64,000 nt of DNA from Stieleria varia (GTDB lineage: Bacteria; Planctomycetota; Planctomycetia; Pirellulales; Pirellulaceae). The first letter of the stretch is position 1. Each line of letters begins with the position of its first letter. Below the pieces are notes generated by a model. It saw nothing but the letters and a program-made list of their open reading frames with translations, searched no databases and was not told the DNA's origin. This document shows positions 17,585 to 26,055 of the stretch, in pieces. The position numbers were made by a program, and so were the translations under genes. The DNA is taken from NCBI RefSeq assembly GCF_038443385.1, contig NZ_CP151726.1, positions 5,642,001-5,706,000 on the forward strand, read 5' to 3'.

Positions 17585-18490
17585 ATGGCCGACTCTTCAA
17601 CCACTTCCCTCGACAGCGATTCCGATCAGCTGTCCAAACCTGCACGTGTTGGCGCACGCCGCAGCGATGCAGCACAGTCTCCCCTGGAAACCTATCTGCG
17701 TGAGATCAACGAGACAGCGCTGCTCACCGCCAAGGAAGAGTTGCAACTGGCAGCACTGATCGAGCAAGGTGATGTGGAAGCGCGAGACCGAATGGTCCGA
17801 GCCAATTTGCGATTGGTCGTCAACATTTCACGAGGCTACACAGGCAAAGGCCTCAGCTTGCAGGACCTAATCGAAGAAGGAAACCTGGGGCTGTTGCGGG
17901 CCGTGGAAGGATTTGATCCGACGGTCGGTACCCGGTTCAGTACTTACGCGAGCTATTGGATCAAGCAATCGATCAAGCGAGCGTTGATCAACAGCGCCAA
18001 GACAATCCGCATCCCCGCGTACATGGTGGAGTTGCTCAGCAAGTGGCGACGCGCAACGGCGCGTCTGAACGAAGAGCTTGGTCGAACGCCGACCAATGAA
18101 GAAGTCGCTCGTGTGCTGGGCTTGCCGAAAAAGAAGCTGCCGATCATTCGCAAGGCAATCCGCATCAGCAACAGCACGCCACAAAGCGACCAATCCGAAT
18201 CAGGATGGTCACTGGGCGAGATGGTGATGGACGAACGACTCAAGTCACCCGATGAGATGATGCTCGACCACGACATCCTGCGTCACGCCATGGACTTGCT
18301 CGATGACCTGGATGATCGCGAAGCCACCGTGTTGCGTTTGCGATTCGGGTTGGATGGATTCGAGCCCAAGACGCTGAAAGAAATCGGCGCCGAACTTGGC
18401 CTGACACGCGAACGCGTTCGCCAGATCGAGACAGAAGCACTGCGACGCCTCGCCGACGGATTGACCGATCCAAGAGAACGAATGGGTTGA
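17585..18490 (+). CDS. Sigma-70 family RNA polymerase sigma factor (RpoD/RpoS-like, group 2), 301 aa
   Basis: Contains region 1.2 (SPLETYLREINETALLT, ~35-51), region 2 with DLIEEGNLGLLRAVEGFD and the -10-recognition helix TRFSTYASYWIKQSIKRAL (~118-137), region 3 (ARLNEELGRTPTNEEVARVL) and region 4 with the -35-recognition helix ending GLTRERVRQIETEALRRL (~270-290). Region 1.1 is absent, and at 301 aa it is shorter than a housekeeping RpoD, so it is best read as an alternative group 2 factor. No anti-sigma gene is adjacent. The ATG at 17585 agrees with the usual short N-terminus. Confidence 0.93.
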   Translation: MADSSTTSLDSDSDQLSKPARVGARRSDAAQSPLETYLREINETALLTAKEELQLAALIEQGDVEARDRMVRANLRLVVNISRGYTGKGLSLQDLIEEGNLGLLRAVEGFDPTVGTRFSTYASYWIKQSIKRALINSAKTIRIPAYMVELLSKWRRATARLNEELGRTPTNEEVARVLGLPKKKLPIIRKAIRISNSTPQSDQSESGWSLGEMVMDERLKSPDEMMLDHDILRHAMDLLDDLDDREATVLRLRFGLDGFEPKTLKEIGAELGLTRERVRQIETEALRRLADGLTDPRERMG

Positions 18491-19054
18491 GGCAACGTCG
18501 CTCTCAATTCACGTAGCCGAGCCTCTCGGGACATGCGGAAAATAAGTGTCGCGAAATCCACGTAGCAATCATCGCTTCGCGTGATTTTGGTAACGAGAGT
18601 GGACACATATTCTCCAAACCGACCACGAATTGGTTAAACAACATAGCCTGGGGTCGCGGCGAAGCCAGCGCACCCCGGGTTAGCTCCGATAGCTGCGGAG
18701 CAGCGACAGCATACAGCATGGGGTGCCAACCCCATGTTTCTGCAAGCGAGTCCGCCCAGAAGCTGCGGAGCAGCGACAGCATAAAACGTTTGGTGTAGCC
18801 CACAGCACGCGGTGGTCCGGATGCAATCTGTCGCCGCTCCGCGGCTTGTTGGCGGCGTCGGGTGTTCACCTGGGGCTCGCGCCCCAGGCTGTATGCTGTC
18901 GTCGCATCCGCGACTGAGGGGATTGCTGGGAATGTGAAGAATGAACCGGCGATGATCGCTGCGCTCTATCGCCGGCTACCGTCTGAGACCGCTTCACGGT
19001 CATAGGCAGCAACAATTCTTTTCACGTCTCCCGAGACGCGATTACGTGACGCTT
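18491..19054. repeat. Repeat-rich intergenic region with a duplicated 23-bp element
   Basis: A 23-bp sequence beginning AGCTGCGGAGCAGCGACAGC occurs at 18691-18713 and 18761-18783, and a degenerate inverted copy (CTGTATGCTGTCGTCGCATC) lies at about 18889-18913. Other palindromic fragments follow (CCTGGGG...CCCCAGG near 18870-18890; CGTCTC...GAGACG near 19025-19038). A 121-aa open frame on the minus strand runs through these repeats and is not credible as a gene. Confidence 0.7.
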
Positions 19055-19657
19055 TTATGAAAAAGCGATTCGCATCAGTTTGGGCAAGAACTCGCGCAGT
19101 GCTCGGCTGCGGTGGCTGATGGCTCGTTTGACCACGAGATCCAACTCGGCAAACGTGCGATGGTACTCGCGGATTTCGAACAACGGGTCGTAGCCAAATC
19201 CCGCCGTTCCGCTCGCCTGCGTGCGAATCAATCCGCCGCATGTTCCACTGGCCGTTGCCCGCGGGTTTCCTTGCGGATCGGACAAACAAATGTGGCAGGA
19301 GTAATACGCGGTACGCTTTTCCGTCGGCACACCCTCCAGCTCCGCCAACAGCTTCGCGTTGTTCGCCGCGTCGTCACCATGTTGGCCGCCGTACCTGGCG
19401 GAAAAGACTCCGGGAGCTCCGCCCAATGCGTCAACGCTCAGCCCGCTGTCCTCCGCCAGCACCCAACGACCCAAGTGTTTGGCTTGAACGGTCGCTTTCA
19501 ATTCCGCGTTCTCGGCAAAGGTCGTGCCGGTTTCTTCCACATCCGTGGCGTCAGGGATTTCCGACAACGCAGTCAATGCGAATCGATCCACAGGCAACAG
19601 CAGCCTCAGCTCGATGAGTTTCTTGGCGTTGCCTGTTCCCAGTACCAAGTCAAACAT
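19055..19657 (-). CDS. rdgB: RdgB/HAM1-type non-canonical purine NTP pyrophosphatase, 200 aa
   Basis: Hydrolyses dITP, dXTP/XTP to the monophosphates, keeping deaminated purines out of DNA and RNA. Motifs are intact: TGNAKKLIE near the N-terminus, EDSGLSVDALGGAPGVFSAR in the centre, GFGYDPLF and the C-terminal SHRSRALREF. I start at the ATG at 19657 (MFDLVLGTGN), because the 18 extra residues in the longer frame lie inside the upstream gene. With this start the gene overlaps the end of the methylene-H4MPT dehydrogenase gene by 8 nt, implying translational coupling. Confidence 0.93.
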   Translation of the reverse strand: MFDLVLGTGNAKKLIELRLLLPVDRFALTALSEIPDATDVEETGTTFAENAELKATVQAKHLGRWVLAEDSGLSVDALGGAPGVFSARYGGQHGDDAANNAKLLAELEGVPTEKRTAYYSCHICLSDPQGNPRATASGTCGGLIRTQASGTAGFGYDPLFEIREYHRTFAELDLVVKRAISHRSRALREFLPKLMRIAFS

Positions 19658-20534
19658 CGGACGCCTTTCCTGACTCAACCGACTTGGCCATTGCAAAGAT
19701 CTCGTCCGCATCGAGAACGAGATCGTTGCTGGTGAACAACGACTTGATGGCTGCCTTGTGGGTCTTCATTTTCAGGCCGCCGACGCCGATGGCACCGTAG
19801 CCGACACCGCTACCGATCGCTTTCGCTTTGTCCATCGCGCCGATGCCGCCGATTCCGGCCGGCGGGACGGCGTTCAGGTCGATCGCGACCGCCAATGATT
19901 TCACACCGCGGATGGTCTCTTCATTGGCCAGTTCGACACCGGCGGCCCCGCAAGCGATCACGATCTGGGCGTCCTGGAGGATGTCGGCAGTCTGTTCTCG
20001 TGTCGCGGCTTGCGCGGCAGAGACGCTGCCCTTTTGAATGTGTTTGCCGATCGCGTCACATGCTTCCTGGGCACGGTCCAGCGAACGGCTGGTGAGCGAG
20101 ACCGCGGCGCCGTCGCTAGCCAACAGTCGCGCGACACGTTGGCCGACAGGGCCGGTTCCTCCGAGGACCACGGCGCGGGCTCCGTCCAATGCGATGTGTC
20201 GTGATGCAGCCACGACGGCGGCGGCCGCAGTCGTGTTGCAACCGTTTGCGTCGAGCATCACGGAGACGCGGACGGGACCGAAAAAGGTTTCGGTGACGCA
20301 GTGCAACAAGTGTTCCGCAGCATCAACGTCGCTGCCGCCGATAAAAATCGCGGTGTGACGAAGATCGTCGCCGCCACGGGTAAACATACATCCGTGAACC
20401 AATGGACGCACAGACGACGGATGAACTTGACCATACGAGACCAAGTGGTCGATTTCGGAATCGATCGCCACGACGGCATCGAACGAGCTGGGATGATCGT
20501 CGCCATCGAACTGAAAAAGAATTCGTTTAGACAA
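19650..20534 (-). CDS. NAD(P)-dependent methylene-tetrahydromethanopterin dehydrogenase (MtdB/MtdC type), 294 aa
   Basis: Oxidises methylene-H4MPT to methenyl-H4MPT, the second step of H4MPT-linked formaldehyde oxidation. The N-terminal KRILFQFDGDDHPSSFDA and VHPSSVRPLVHGCMFTRG match the MtdB/MtdC family. The nucleotide-binding motif GGTGPVGQRVARLLA (~125-139) begins the Rossmann part. The C-terminal GSGVGYGAIGVGGLKMKTH is also characteristic. Whether it is MtdB (NAD/NADP) or MtdC-like cannot be decided. It lies downstream of fae, with an intervening terminator-like hairpin and a 15-bp duplicated leader sequence, and overlaps rdgB by 8 nt. Cytoplasmic. Confidence 0.9.
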   Translation of the reverse strand: MSKRILFQFDGDDHPSSFDAVVAIDSEIDHLVSYGQVHPSSVRPLVHGCMFTRGGDDLRHTAIFIGGSDVDAAEHLLHCVTETFFGPVRVSVMLDANGCNTTAAAAVVAASRHIALDGARAVVLGGTGPVGQRVARLLASDGAAVSLTSRSLDRAQEACDAIGKHIQKGSVSAAQAATREQTADILQDAQIVIACGAAGVELANEETIRGVKSLAVAIDLNAVPPAGIGGIGAMDKAKAIGSGVGYGAIGVGGLKMKTHKAAIKSLFTSNDLVLDADEIFAMAKSVESGKASDV

Positions 20535-20546
20535 GACGGCGTTCCT

Positions 20547-20579
20547 TTGAATGCGTGGGAAGGCTTGAATGCGTGGGAA
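20547..20579. repeat. 15-bp direct repeat in the mtdB leader
   Basis: TTGAATGCGTGGGAA occurs at 20547-20561 and again at 20565-20579, directly upstream of the dehydrogenase start (minus strand). It could be a regulator site or a simple duplication. Confidence 0.6.
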
Positions 20580-20598
20580 TGCTGTGGCGGCACCGTTA

Positions 20599-20640
20599 GA
20601 AAAAAAGCTTTTCGGCTCGCAAGTGAACCGAAAAGCTTCT
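20599..20640 (-). terminator. Rho-independent terminator after fae
   Basis: A perfect 11-bp stem (AAGCTTTTCGG at 20605-20615 with CCGAAAAGCTT at 20628-20638) is followed on the minus strand by a run of T. It ends the fae transcript before the dehydrogenase gene and may allow partial read-through, giving more fae mRNA than mtdB mRNA. Confidence 0.8.
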
Positions 20641-20667
20641 TGGACTTACACGACTTCGCAAAGGCAG

Positions 20668-21168
20668 TTAGAAATTGCCCTTGAAGGGGTGAGCAGCGGA
20701 GTCTTTCTTGGCGATCATTTCGTCCGCGGTTGGCTTGCCGCCCATGGCGTTGACCAACGATTGCTTGACGGCTTCGTAGTTGTAGTTGTAGATCTTTTCG
20801 TCGTCTTCGGCTTCGGGGTGAATGAACACGCCGCAAACACAAACGAGATCTTCTGCTTGATCCTTGGGGATGATTCCTTCGCTGACCGCGTCGGCAACCG
20901 CCTTGGCGACTGCGGCTTGCGCGGGACCGAACATTTGCACGACTTGCTTAAAGCCCTTGAGGGTCACCTTGGTGATCATCACGGTCGAAGGCTTGACGGC
21001 AACGTTGGGCTCCAACACGGCCAACAGGTTTGTGTGTCCTTCGCTTTGCGTCGACAGCGCATTTGCGAACGCGATGCCTACGGGGCCGGTCTTGCTGCCG
21101 ATCATCAAATCGATGTGGGCCACTTCATTTCCATCGCCCACCAGGGCTTCACCAACAAATAACGACAT
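20668..21168 (-). CDS. fae: Formaldehyde-activating enzyme, 166 aa
   Basis: Catalyses condensation of formaldehyde with H4MPT to methylene-H4MPT. The sequence MSLFVGEALVGDGNEVAHID starts exactly like Fae proteins and includes the catalytic His (residue 18, corresponding to His17 of the Methylorubrum enzyme without Met). KVTLKGFKQVVQMFGPAQ and the C-terminal half are also typical, and the length equals the family norm. Planctomycetes are known to carry H4MPT C1 genes. With the dehydrogenase downstream this indicates formaldehyde detoxification or oxidation. It has its own terminator. Confidence 0.95.
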   Translation of the reverse strand: MSLFVGEALVGDGNEVAHIDLMIGSKTGPVGIAFANALSTQSEGHTNLLAVLEPNVAVKPSTVMITKVTLKGFKQVVQMFGPAQAAVAKAVADAVSEGIIPKDQAEDLVCVCGVFIHPEAEDDEKIYNYNYEAVKQSLVNAMGGKPTADEMIAKKDSAAHPFKGNF

Positions 21169-21425
21169 CTCAATTCACCTTTACGAAAAGTTTTCGACTG
21201 GGACACATCTAGGAGGGACACCTGTATCGGAACAGGGAAGACCGGTGAGGGAGCTACGTGTCCTTGCCCCGCTATCCGCTCGCCGCCTGCCGAAGACACA
21301 ATGCGGTGGCACCGTCATTTTTCGGGCACCGCATGTCATTGCAGGAGACGATTCGCGTCGCCGGTCAGCGTAGATCCGGCGTTTCGGGTGGGTCTGTCCA
21401 ATGCAGAAACTATCAAACCGCCACG

Positions 21426-22685
21426 ATGATGCAACCCACCCACGAATTCAGGATGCCGGCGTGTGATGAAACGTCGCGTCTGGGGCCAGAATGGACGCCC
21501 CACGTGATCTTGATCGGCGCGTCCGCGCGGGCGGCCGCCCAATCGGCACGGCTTGCCGGACTGATACCAATCACCATCGACCTGTTCGGTGATGACGACA
21601 CCCAAAGGCTGTCACGAATTTGGTTTTCTGCGGTCGAGATGTATGAAAATGCGTCAAAAGTGGCGGAGGTTCGACACTGGCTGAGCCGTCATGTGGATGA
21701 CGACGTGCCGGTGATGTTGGTGGGCGAGTTCAGCGGCTGCGTGGAACTGGCACGGCGGTTGGAACGGCCCATTCTTGGCAGCACGACGGCGGTGCCAAAA
21801 CAGGTCAATGACCACCAGTTCGTCGAGTCGATCGCAAAGCAATGCGGCTGCGTCTTTCCCGAGACACGTCGGACACCGCCCGCGATCCAAGCCGGCTGGC
21901 TGTCGAAAATGGATTCGTCCAGTGGTGGTTTAGGGGTGCGATGGAGCGGCGATCGCAAGCCCGATGGCAGCCCGCCGTATTGGCAACGTTGGCATCCGGG
22001 AAAACTGCACGGAGCCCATTTTCTGGCCGACGGTCGTGACAGTGTCCTGATGGGAGTCTGCCGAAACTCCTTCACCCGCCTCGGCGATCGACCGTTTGTC
22101 TATTCCGGGTCACGTGGGCCGATCCCAGTGTCGTCTGATGTCTGCGAGCAACTCAAAAAAGTCGGGCAGGCGATCGCAGTTCAATCCGGAATCGTGGGCC
22201 TGTTCAACCTGGATTTTCTATTGCACGGCGACGATGTTTGCTTGCTGGAGATCAATGCGAGATGGTCCAGCGGGATGGAGATTCTGGACGACTGGCTCCA
22301 GACAGTGAAAGGGAAACCCGTCGCGTCAATCATCGGCGACGCTTACTCACTGGGGACTCATCAAAGACCGTTGGAAGCGCTGGCTGCGGCAAAGCGTTTG
22401 AGTGAGACCGTGTGTCAGGACAATCTAGTAAGACTTTACAAACGAGTGGTCTTTGCAAATCGTTCCGGACGTTTTGATCCTCAACGCATACCAAGCGAAG
22501 TGCTCTGTGGTGAGCAATCACTTTGCGATGTGCCGATGGCTGGTACGGAGATCCGCCGAGGTGAGCCCATTTTGACGATCAAGTGGGTTAGGAAAGGCGG
22601 AGTGCCAAAACGTCACAACCAGTCAGAAGACAAGCCAACGTCACTCCGAGCGTTGGTGCGGACAATCCAGGGCACAGTTCGCTAG
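21426..22685 (+). CDS. ATP-grasp family protein, probably H4MPT-pathway cofactor biosynthesis
   Basis: N-terminal pre-ATP-grasp segment VILIGASARAAAQSARLAG followed by LIPITIDLFGDDDTQRL; a central ATP-grasp region (SSGGLGVRWSGD, GIVGLFNLDFLL) and the metal-binding LLEINARWSSGMEI. Such proteins ligate an amino or imino acid to a carboxylate. Homologues of this kind occur in C1 gene clusters of methylotrophs and planctomycetes, so a role in making H4MPT or methanofuran side chains is inferred from its place, divergent from fae. The frame is open from a GTG at 21258; I prefer ATG 21426 (or 21429) because homology-like sequence begins shortly after. An ATG at 21333 is also possible. The last ~75 residues look like a separate small beta domain. 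Confidence 0.75.
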   Translation: MMQPTHEFRMPACDETSRLGPEWTPHVILIGASARAAAQSARLAGLIPITIDLFGDDDTQRLSRIWFSAVEMYENASKVAEVRHWLSRHVDDDVPVMLVGEFSGCVELARRLERPILGSTTAVPKQVNDHQFVESIAKQCGCVFPETRRTPPAIQAGWLSKMDSSSGGLGVRWSGDRKPDGSPPYWQRWHPGKLHGAHFLADGRDSVLMGVCRNSFTRLGDRPFVYSGSRGPIPVSSDVCEQLKKVGQAIAVQSGIVGLFNLDFLLHGDDVCLLEINARWSSGMEILDDWLQTVKGKPVASIIGDAYSLGTHQRPLEALAAAKRLSETVCQDNLVRLYKRVVFANRSGRFDPQRIPSEVLCGEQSLCDVPMAGTEIRRGEPILTIKWVRKGGVPKRHNQSEDKPTSLRALVRTIQGTVR

Positions 22686-23306
22686 ACGCGGATTATTCAT
22701 AACCCGACGCGTAAGCGAGGGAAACTCGGTAAATCCTGGACTGCTCAAAATTTGGTGTTGTGTCTTTTTCGGTTTGTGCAAGTTTATGTCCCTACTGCCG
22801 GCGCAGCTGGCGGCCCCCAGTGAGCCTCAGGCACTAGCCGTGGGCCTGAAGCGGATTGTGGTGCCGGCCCACGGCTAGCGCCTGAGGCTCACTTTGATTG
22901 CGATGCATGGAACAAAAACATGGACTGAAAAAACAATGCCAACACCAAGTTTTGAGCAGCCCACCACGAGTGCATCGTCCAGTCTTGATTTTGGGGTAGC
23001 GAAACTCGTCAAGAGTTTCGGCAGCGTGTGAGATGCCGAAAGTCTTGACGACTTTCGCTAGGGGCAACCCAAATTCTTGACTCTGATACAGCACTAAGCG
23101 CAAGCGAGTGATTCACGCGTTTTATTCACTCGCTTGCGCTTCGTGCTGGTATTTGCATCGTTTCCAATCAAGATCAATTTACGATCGCATCACCAGGGAC
23201 GAACGAACTTTATTTGTCGGAGCAACTTTTTGGCACCATGACACGCTCGCGCGTTCAGCTATATTAAGGATTCGGATTTCTTTCCCTCCAGATCACGAGA
23301 AGAACA
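22686..23306. repeat. Intergenic region with three successive long palindromes
   Basis: No gene is seen in about 620 bp, but there are three hairpins: arms 22820-22846/22866-22892 (27 bp, one mismatch), 22997-23023/23034-23060 (27 bp, two mismatches), and 23097-23110/23127-23140 (14 bp, perfect). The first contains GTGAGCCTCAGGC, found in part again at 37153. The third shares CACTCGCTTGCGCTTCGTGC with the element at 47636-47727. None has a clear U-tract. Confidence 0.8.
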
Positions 23307-23498
23307 ATGAAGAAGTTGATTGCCGGATCTTTTTTGGCGATGTTTTTGATGACGCTGACGACCGGCTGTGAGCAAGGCGCACGTAGCACGGTCGAAAACG
23401 CAGAAGCCGATGCGGTCGCTGCGTACGAAGCGGAAGTCGCCGCAGAAGTTGCTGCTGGTGGTGCCAGCGACGTGCCGGCGAAAGACTTGAACAAGTAG
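23307..23498 (+). CDS. Small lipoprotein, 63 aa
   Basis: Signal peptide MKKLIAGSFLAMFLMTLTTGC with a lipobox (LTTGC, Cys21) and a short, Ala/Glu-rich mature part (EAEVAAEVAAGGAS) with no known domain. Presumably anchored to a membrane by its lipidated cysteine. A TATATT at 23261 upstream could be a -10 box. A strong terminator follows at 23583. Function unknown; size and composition resemble many small planctomycete lipoproteins. Confidence 0.75.
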   Translation: MKKLIAGSFLAMFLMTLTTGCEQGARSTVENAEADAVAAYEAEVAAEVAAGGASDVPAKDLNK

Positions 23499-23582
23499 TT
23501 CCTGTCTTCAGAATAGAACTCAACTGTTCCAACAGTTGTTTGGTACAAGCCTGAGTTTTTGTTTGCCGGTCGCTGAACGAAA

Positions 23583-23619
23583 AAACCTCGACTCCTTTCG
23601 GAGCCGAGGTTTCTTTTTT
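23583..23619. terminator. Rho-independent (possibly bidirectional) terminator
   Basis: AAACCTCGACTC / GAGCCGAGGTTT stem with a CTTTCG-type loop and T-rich end after TTTC. A-rich sequence on the left side would give a T-run on the minus strand too, so it may serve both the lipoprotein gene and the convergent DUF1559 gene. Confidence 0.85.
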
Positions 23620-23640
23620 GCGAGATTGAATCAGTGAAAC

Positions 23641-24924
23641 CTACTGATTCAATTGCTCCTGGATGACTTCGCTGCTGGCTTTGGTACCTAGCGATCCCCA
23701 AAGTCCGTACGGGCTTTGCGAACCTGGCGATGCAGCACCGACTCCGGAAAGCCAAACCATACCGGCACGGCTGTTGCCAGATTCGATCGAATCGCTGATG
23801 AAGACCACCGCACCATCGGTCATCAGGATGTGAGCACCACCTTGGTGCCTGCTGGACGCGGTGTACATACCCGTTTGACCAGCATTGTTTCCACCGCAGA
23901 CATGGTGGTTTGGTGGTGCGACGGTGTGCATACCAGAGGCGTGGGGACGGAAGTCAGCCCAACGGGATCCACGACCAGCGGCAGCTCCGTCCAAGGTCAC
24001 GCCGGTTTGAGCCCAGAAACGCGGACGCAGCGGATCGATTTGACCTTGGACCTCGCACCATTTGGGGTTGTCGCGAACAGATGCCGGAGGGTTTTGTGAA
24101 CTGTTCTGAGTCGAAATGGTTCGGTTATCGCGATCACCGAGGTAGGTGGCGATTTCACCCATGGCGATGGTGTTGGACAAACCGTCAAGCACGTCACGGA
24201 ACTTCGCTTCCGCATGAGGAACGAACAGTCCACGGTCGGCTGCTTGAGACTGCTGATTCCAGCCTGTGTTTTGGCGGTTGTATTTCCACGACGGTGACCC
24301 AGTACCGGTTCGGATCGCTGCGTTGACGGGTCCTCGAACCGACCACCACATCGAGTCTCCCAAACACACGGCGTAATTGGTTCGACCAAGAGACGGCAAA
24401 CCAAAACCCGGATCGCTTGGGCAACGGAAAGTTGGAATTTCAGTTCCCCATGGGCGATAGCGAATGTGATCAGGAGTTGGCCCCATGGCTGGCCAAACAT
24501 TTGGCACCGTGAACGGGGTGTTGGGGTTGGTCGCATCAAAAGTGCTTGGGTTACTGATTTCTTCCCAAAGTGCTTGTTGCTCCATGAACGGTGTCATGCC
24601 AACAAGTGCGCTCAACCGCCAAGCATTCGCATGCCCGTAGTTGGTCCACCAATCTTCGGTCGGGGCGTTGCTGCCAACGGGGGCCGTACCGCCAGGACCG
24701 TCGGTTCCTGAACCGTGGATTGGAACTTGCTTGTAGGTGCTGTGGTAGTTCTGGATTGCCAGACCGATTTGCTTGAAGTTGTTGCTGCAACTCATTCTGC
24801 GTGCTGCTTCGCGAGCAGCTTGGACGGCCGGCAATAACAGGCCGACCAAAATGCCGATGATGGCGATCACGACGAGCAGCTCCACCAAGGTGAAACCGGC
24901 ACGTGACCTGAGACGATGACTCAT
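23641..24924 (-). CDS. DUF1559 family protein with type IV pilin-like N-terminus, 427 aa
   Basis: The N-terminus has a class III prepilin signal ([19 protein letters not shown]) cleaved after Gly by prepilin peptidase, then [20 protein letters not shown], the signature of the DUF1559 family, expanded in planctomycetes. The rest is a beta-rich globular domain with a C-terminal motif [16 protein letters not shown] typical of the family (H-X9-DG type). It probably forms a pseudopilin-like surface or periplasmic structure; the exact role is unknown. The gene stands alone and is convergent with the small lipoprotein gene. Confidence 0.95.
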   Translation of the reverse strand: MSHRLRSRAGFTLVELLVVIAIIGILVGLLLPAVQAAREAARRMSCSNNFKQIGLAIQNYHSTYKQVPIHGSGTDGPGGTAPVGSNAPTEDWWTNYGHANAWRLSALVGMTPFMEQQALWEEISNPSTFDATNPNTPFTVPNVWPAMGPTPDHIRYRPWGTEIPTFRCPSDPGFGLPSLGRTNYAVCLGDSMWWSVRGPVNAAIRTGTGSPSWKYNRQNTGWNQQSQAADRGLFVPHAEAKFRDVLDGLSNTIAMGEIATYLGDRDNRTISTQNSSQNPPASVRDNPKWCEVQGQIDPLRPRFWAQTGVTLDGAAAGRGSRWADFRPHASGMHTVAPPNHHVCGGNNAGQTGMYTASSRHQGGAHILMTDGAVVFISDSIESGNSRAGMVWLSGVGAASPGSQSPYGLWGSLGTKASSEVIQEQLNQ

Positions 24925-25209
24925 GAAAACCTCACGAATGAGAAAAAGGAAGGAACTGCCGTTGCGCAGAACGATACGGCGGTGGGAACATCAGTATATT
25001 ACAACGCGATTTTCGAAGCAGTATCAACAGGCTAATTTTCCGTTTTTTTCAAGTTTTGAGCGGCCCGGCCAGTGGTTCCCAAGGGGAACTCTTTTGCCGT
25101 TTCCCTGACTCGCTGACCGCACGTGTCATCGGCCCCCCGAAGAATGCTCACGTCGCTCAAGCCAACCCGGTTTGAGGGACGTTGACGCTTCTTCGCTGGA
25201 GACTTTGCG

Positions 25210-25455
25210 ATGACCCAAATGATGCTTTTTGACGCCCCGGCCGCTTCCCCACTGCCCGCTTCTGTGCCGGTTTCTGTGCCCGCTTCAGTGCCGGTTGCCG
25301 AGCCCGCCGCCCGGATCCAACCCAATCGCGCCGCCAACAAAGCCCCCGAGCACACGCCCGGCCTGAATCACATGGGCGACTTGGCGCGCCTGGTCATTCT
25401 GAGGTACGAGCTGGCGGCCAAGCGCCGAGCTGAACAAGCCGCCCGACCACGCTGA
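25210..25455 (+). CDS. 81-aa protein with N-terminal clamp-binding-like motif, upstream of imuA
   Basis: I know no named family. The N-terminus reads MTQMMLFDAP, in which Gln3-x-x-Leu6-Phe7 fits the QxxLF beta-clamp-binding pentamer. A Pro/Val/Ser repeat (PASVPVSVPASVPVAEP, ~17-33) forms a probably disordered linker, and the C-terminus (LNHMGDLARLVILRYELAAK) looks like one amphipathic helix. It lies about 600 bp upstream of imuA on the same strand, with a lapA-like gene on the other strand between them. I infer a possible accessory factor of the mutasome; this is unproven. Confidence 0.55.
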   Translation: MTQMMLFDAPAASPLPASVPVSVPASVPVAEPAARIQPNRAANKAPEHTPGLNHMGDLARLVILRYELAAKRRAEQAARPR

Positions 25456-25591
25456 GCAATGGTCGCTCGATCTTCCAGATCGATAGCGTGCACCGCCATC
25501 CGCTGACAATCATCGTTTCGTCATCGGCCAACCAGCCCAAACGGGTGGGTGACTTGGTGGCGATGAGTTCCGCACATCCCGAGAGACGCGG

Positions 25592-25897
25592 CTACGTGGA
25601 TTTGTAAACGTCGTTGGGTTCGGGGGTGGCTTCGGGGGGCACGACAGCCGTCGGTTCCGGCTCAGGCTTGGTCACTTTGCCCGGCTTGCGGCCGCGTCGC
25701 AACATCCATGCCGTCGTCAATGACCCCAAAACAAAGCCGATTCCAGACGTAACGACCATCAACATCGCCAATGGCAACTCCGTACTGAACAGAAACGGCA
25801 TCTCCACGGGGACGCTCTCAGTGTTCGCCAAAGAAAACACCAGCAACACCACCACCCCAAAAAGCAACAGAAACCAGCGTATTCGCTGCATCATCAT
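25592..25897 (-). CDS. LapA-domain (DUF1049) membrane protein, 101 aa
   Basis: Two transmembrane helices (WFLLLFGVVVLLVFSLAN and LPLAMLMVVTSGIGFVLGSL) followed by a basic RRGRKPGK and an acidic/proline tail. This is the layout of LapA-like proteins (lipopolysaccharide-assembly protein A domain). In E. coli LapA works with LapB in regulating LPS synthesis, but no lapB is adjacent here and the role is uncertain. Confidence 0.75.
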   Translation of the reverse strand: MMMQRIRWFLLLFGVVVLLVFSLANTESVPVEMPFLFSTELPLAMLMVVTSGIGFVLGSLTTAWMLRRGRKPGKVTKPEPEPTAVVPPEATPEPNDVYKST

Positions 25898-26055
25898 GAA
25901 CCTCTCACTCGATCACTGAAGAACCGAACCGTCATCCGATTGTAACCGATACGTGAAAAAACCGCCGAGGAATGCTAGCATGGCAGGGCGGTTTTGTGTT
26001 TTCCCGTTTGTTGGACGTCTGCCAACACGACCCTCTTTTCAGCCAAGGCGCTACG

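Noticed and set aside
18504..18869. 121-aa open frame in the repeat region
   Set aside because: Runs through duplicated palindromic repeats; no domain; likely non-coding.
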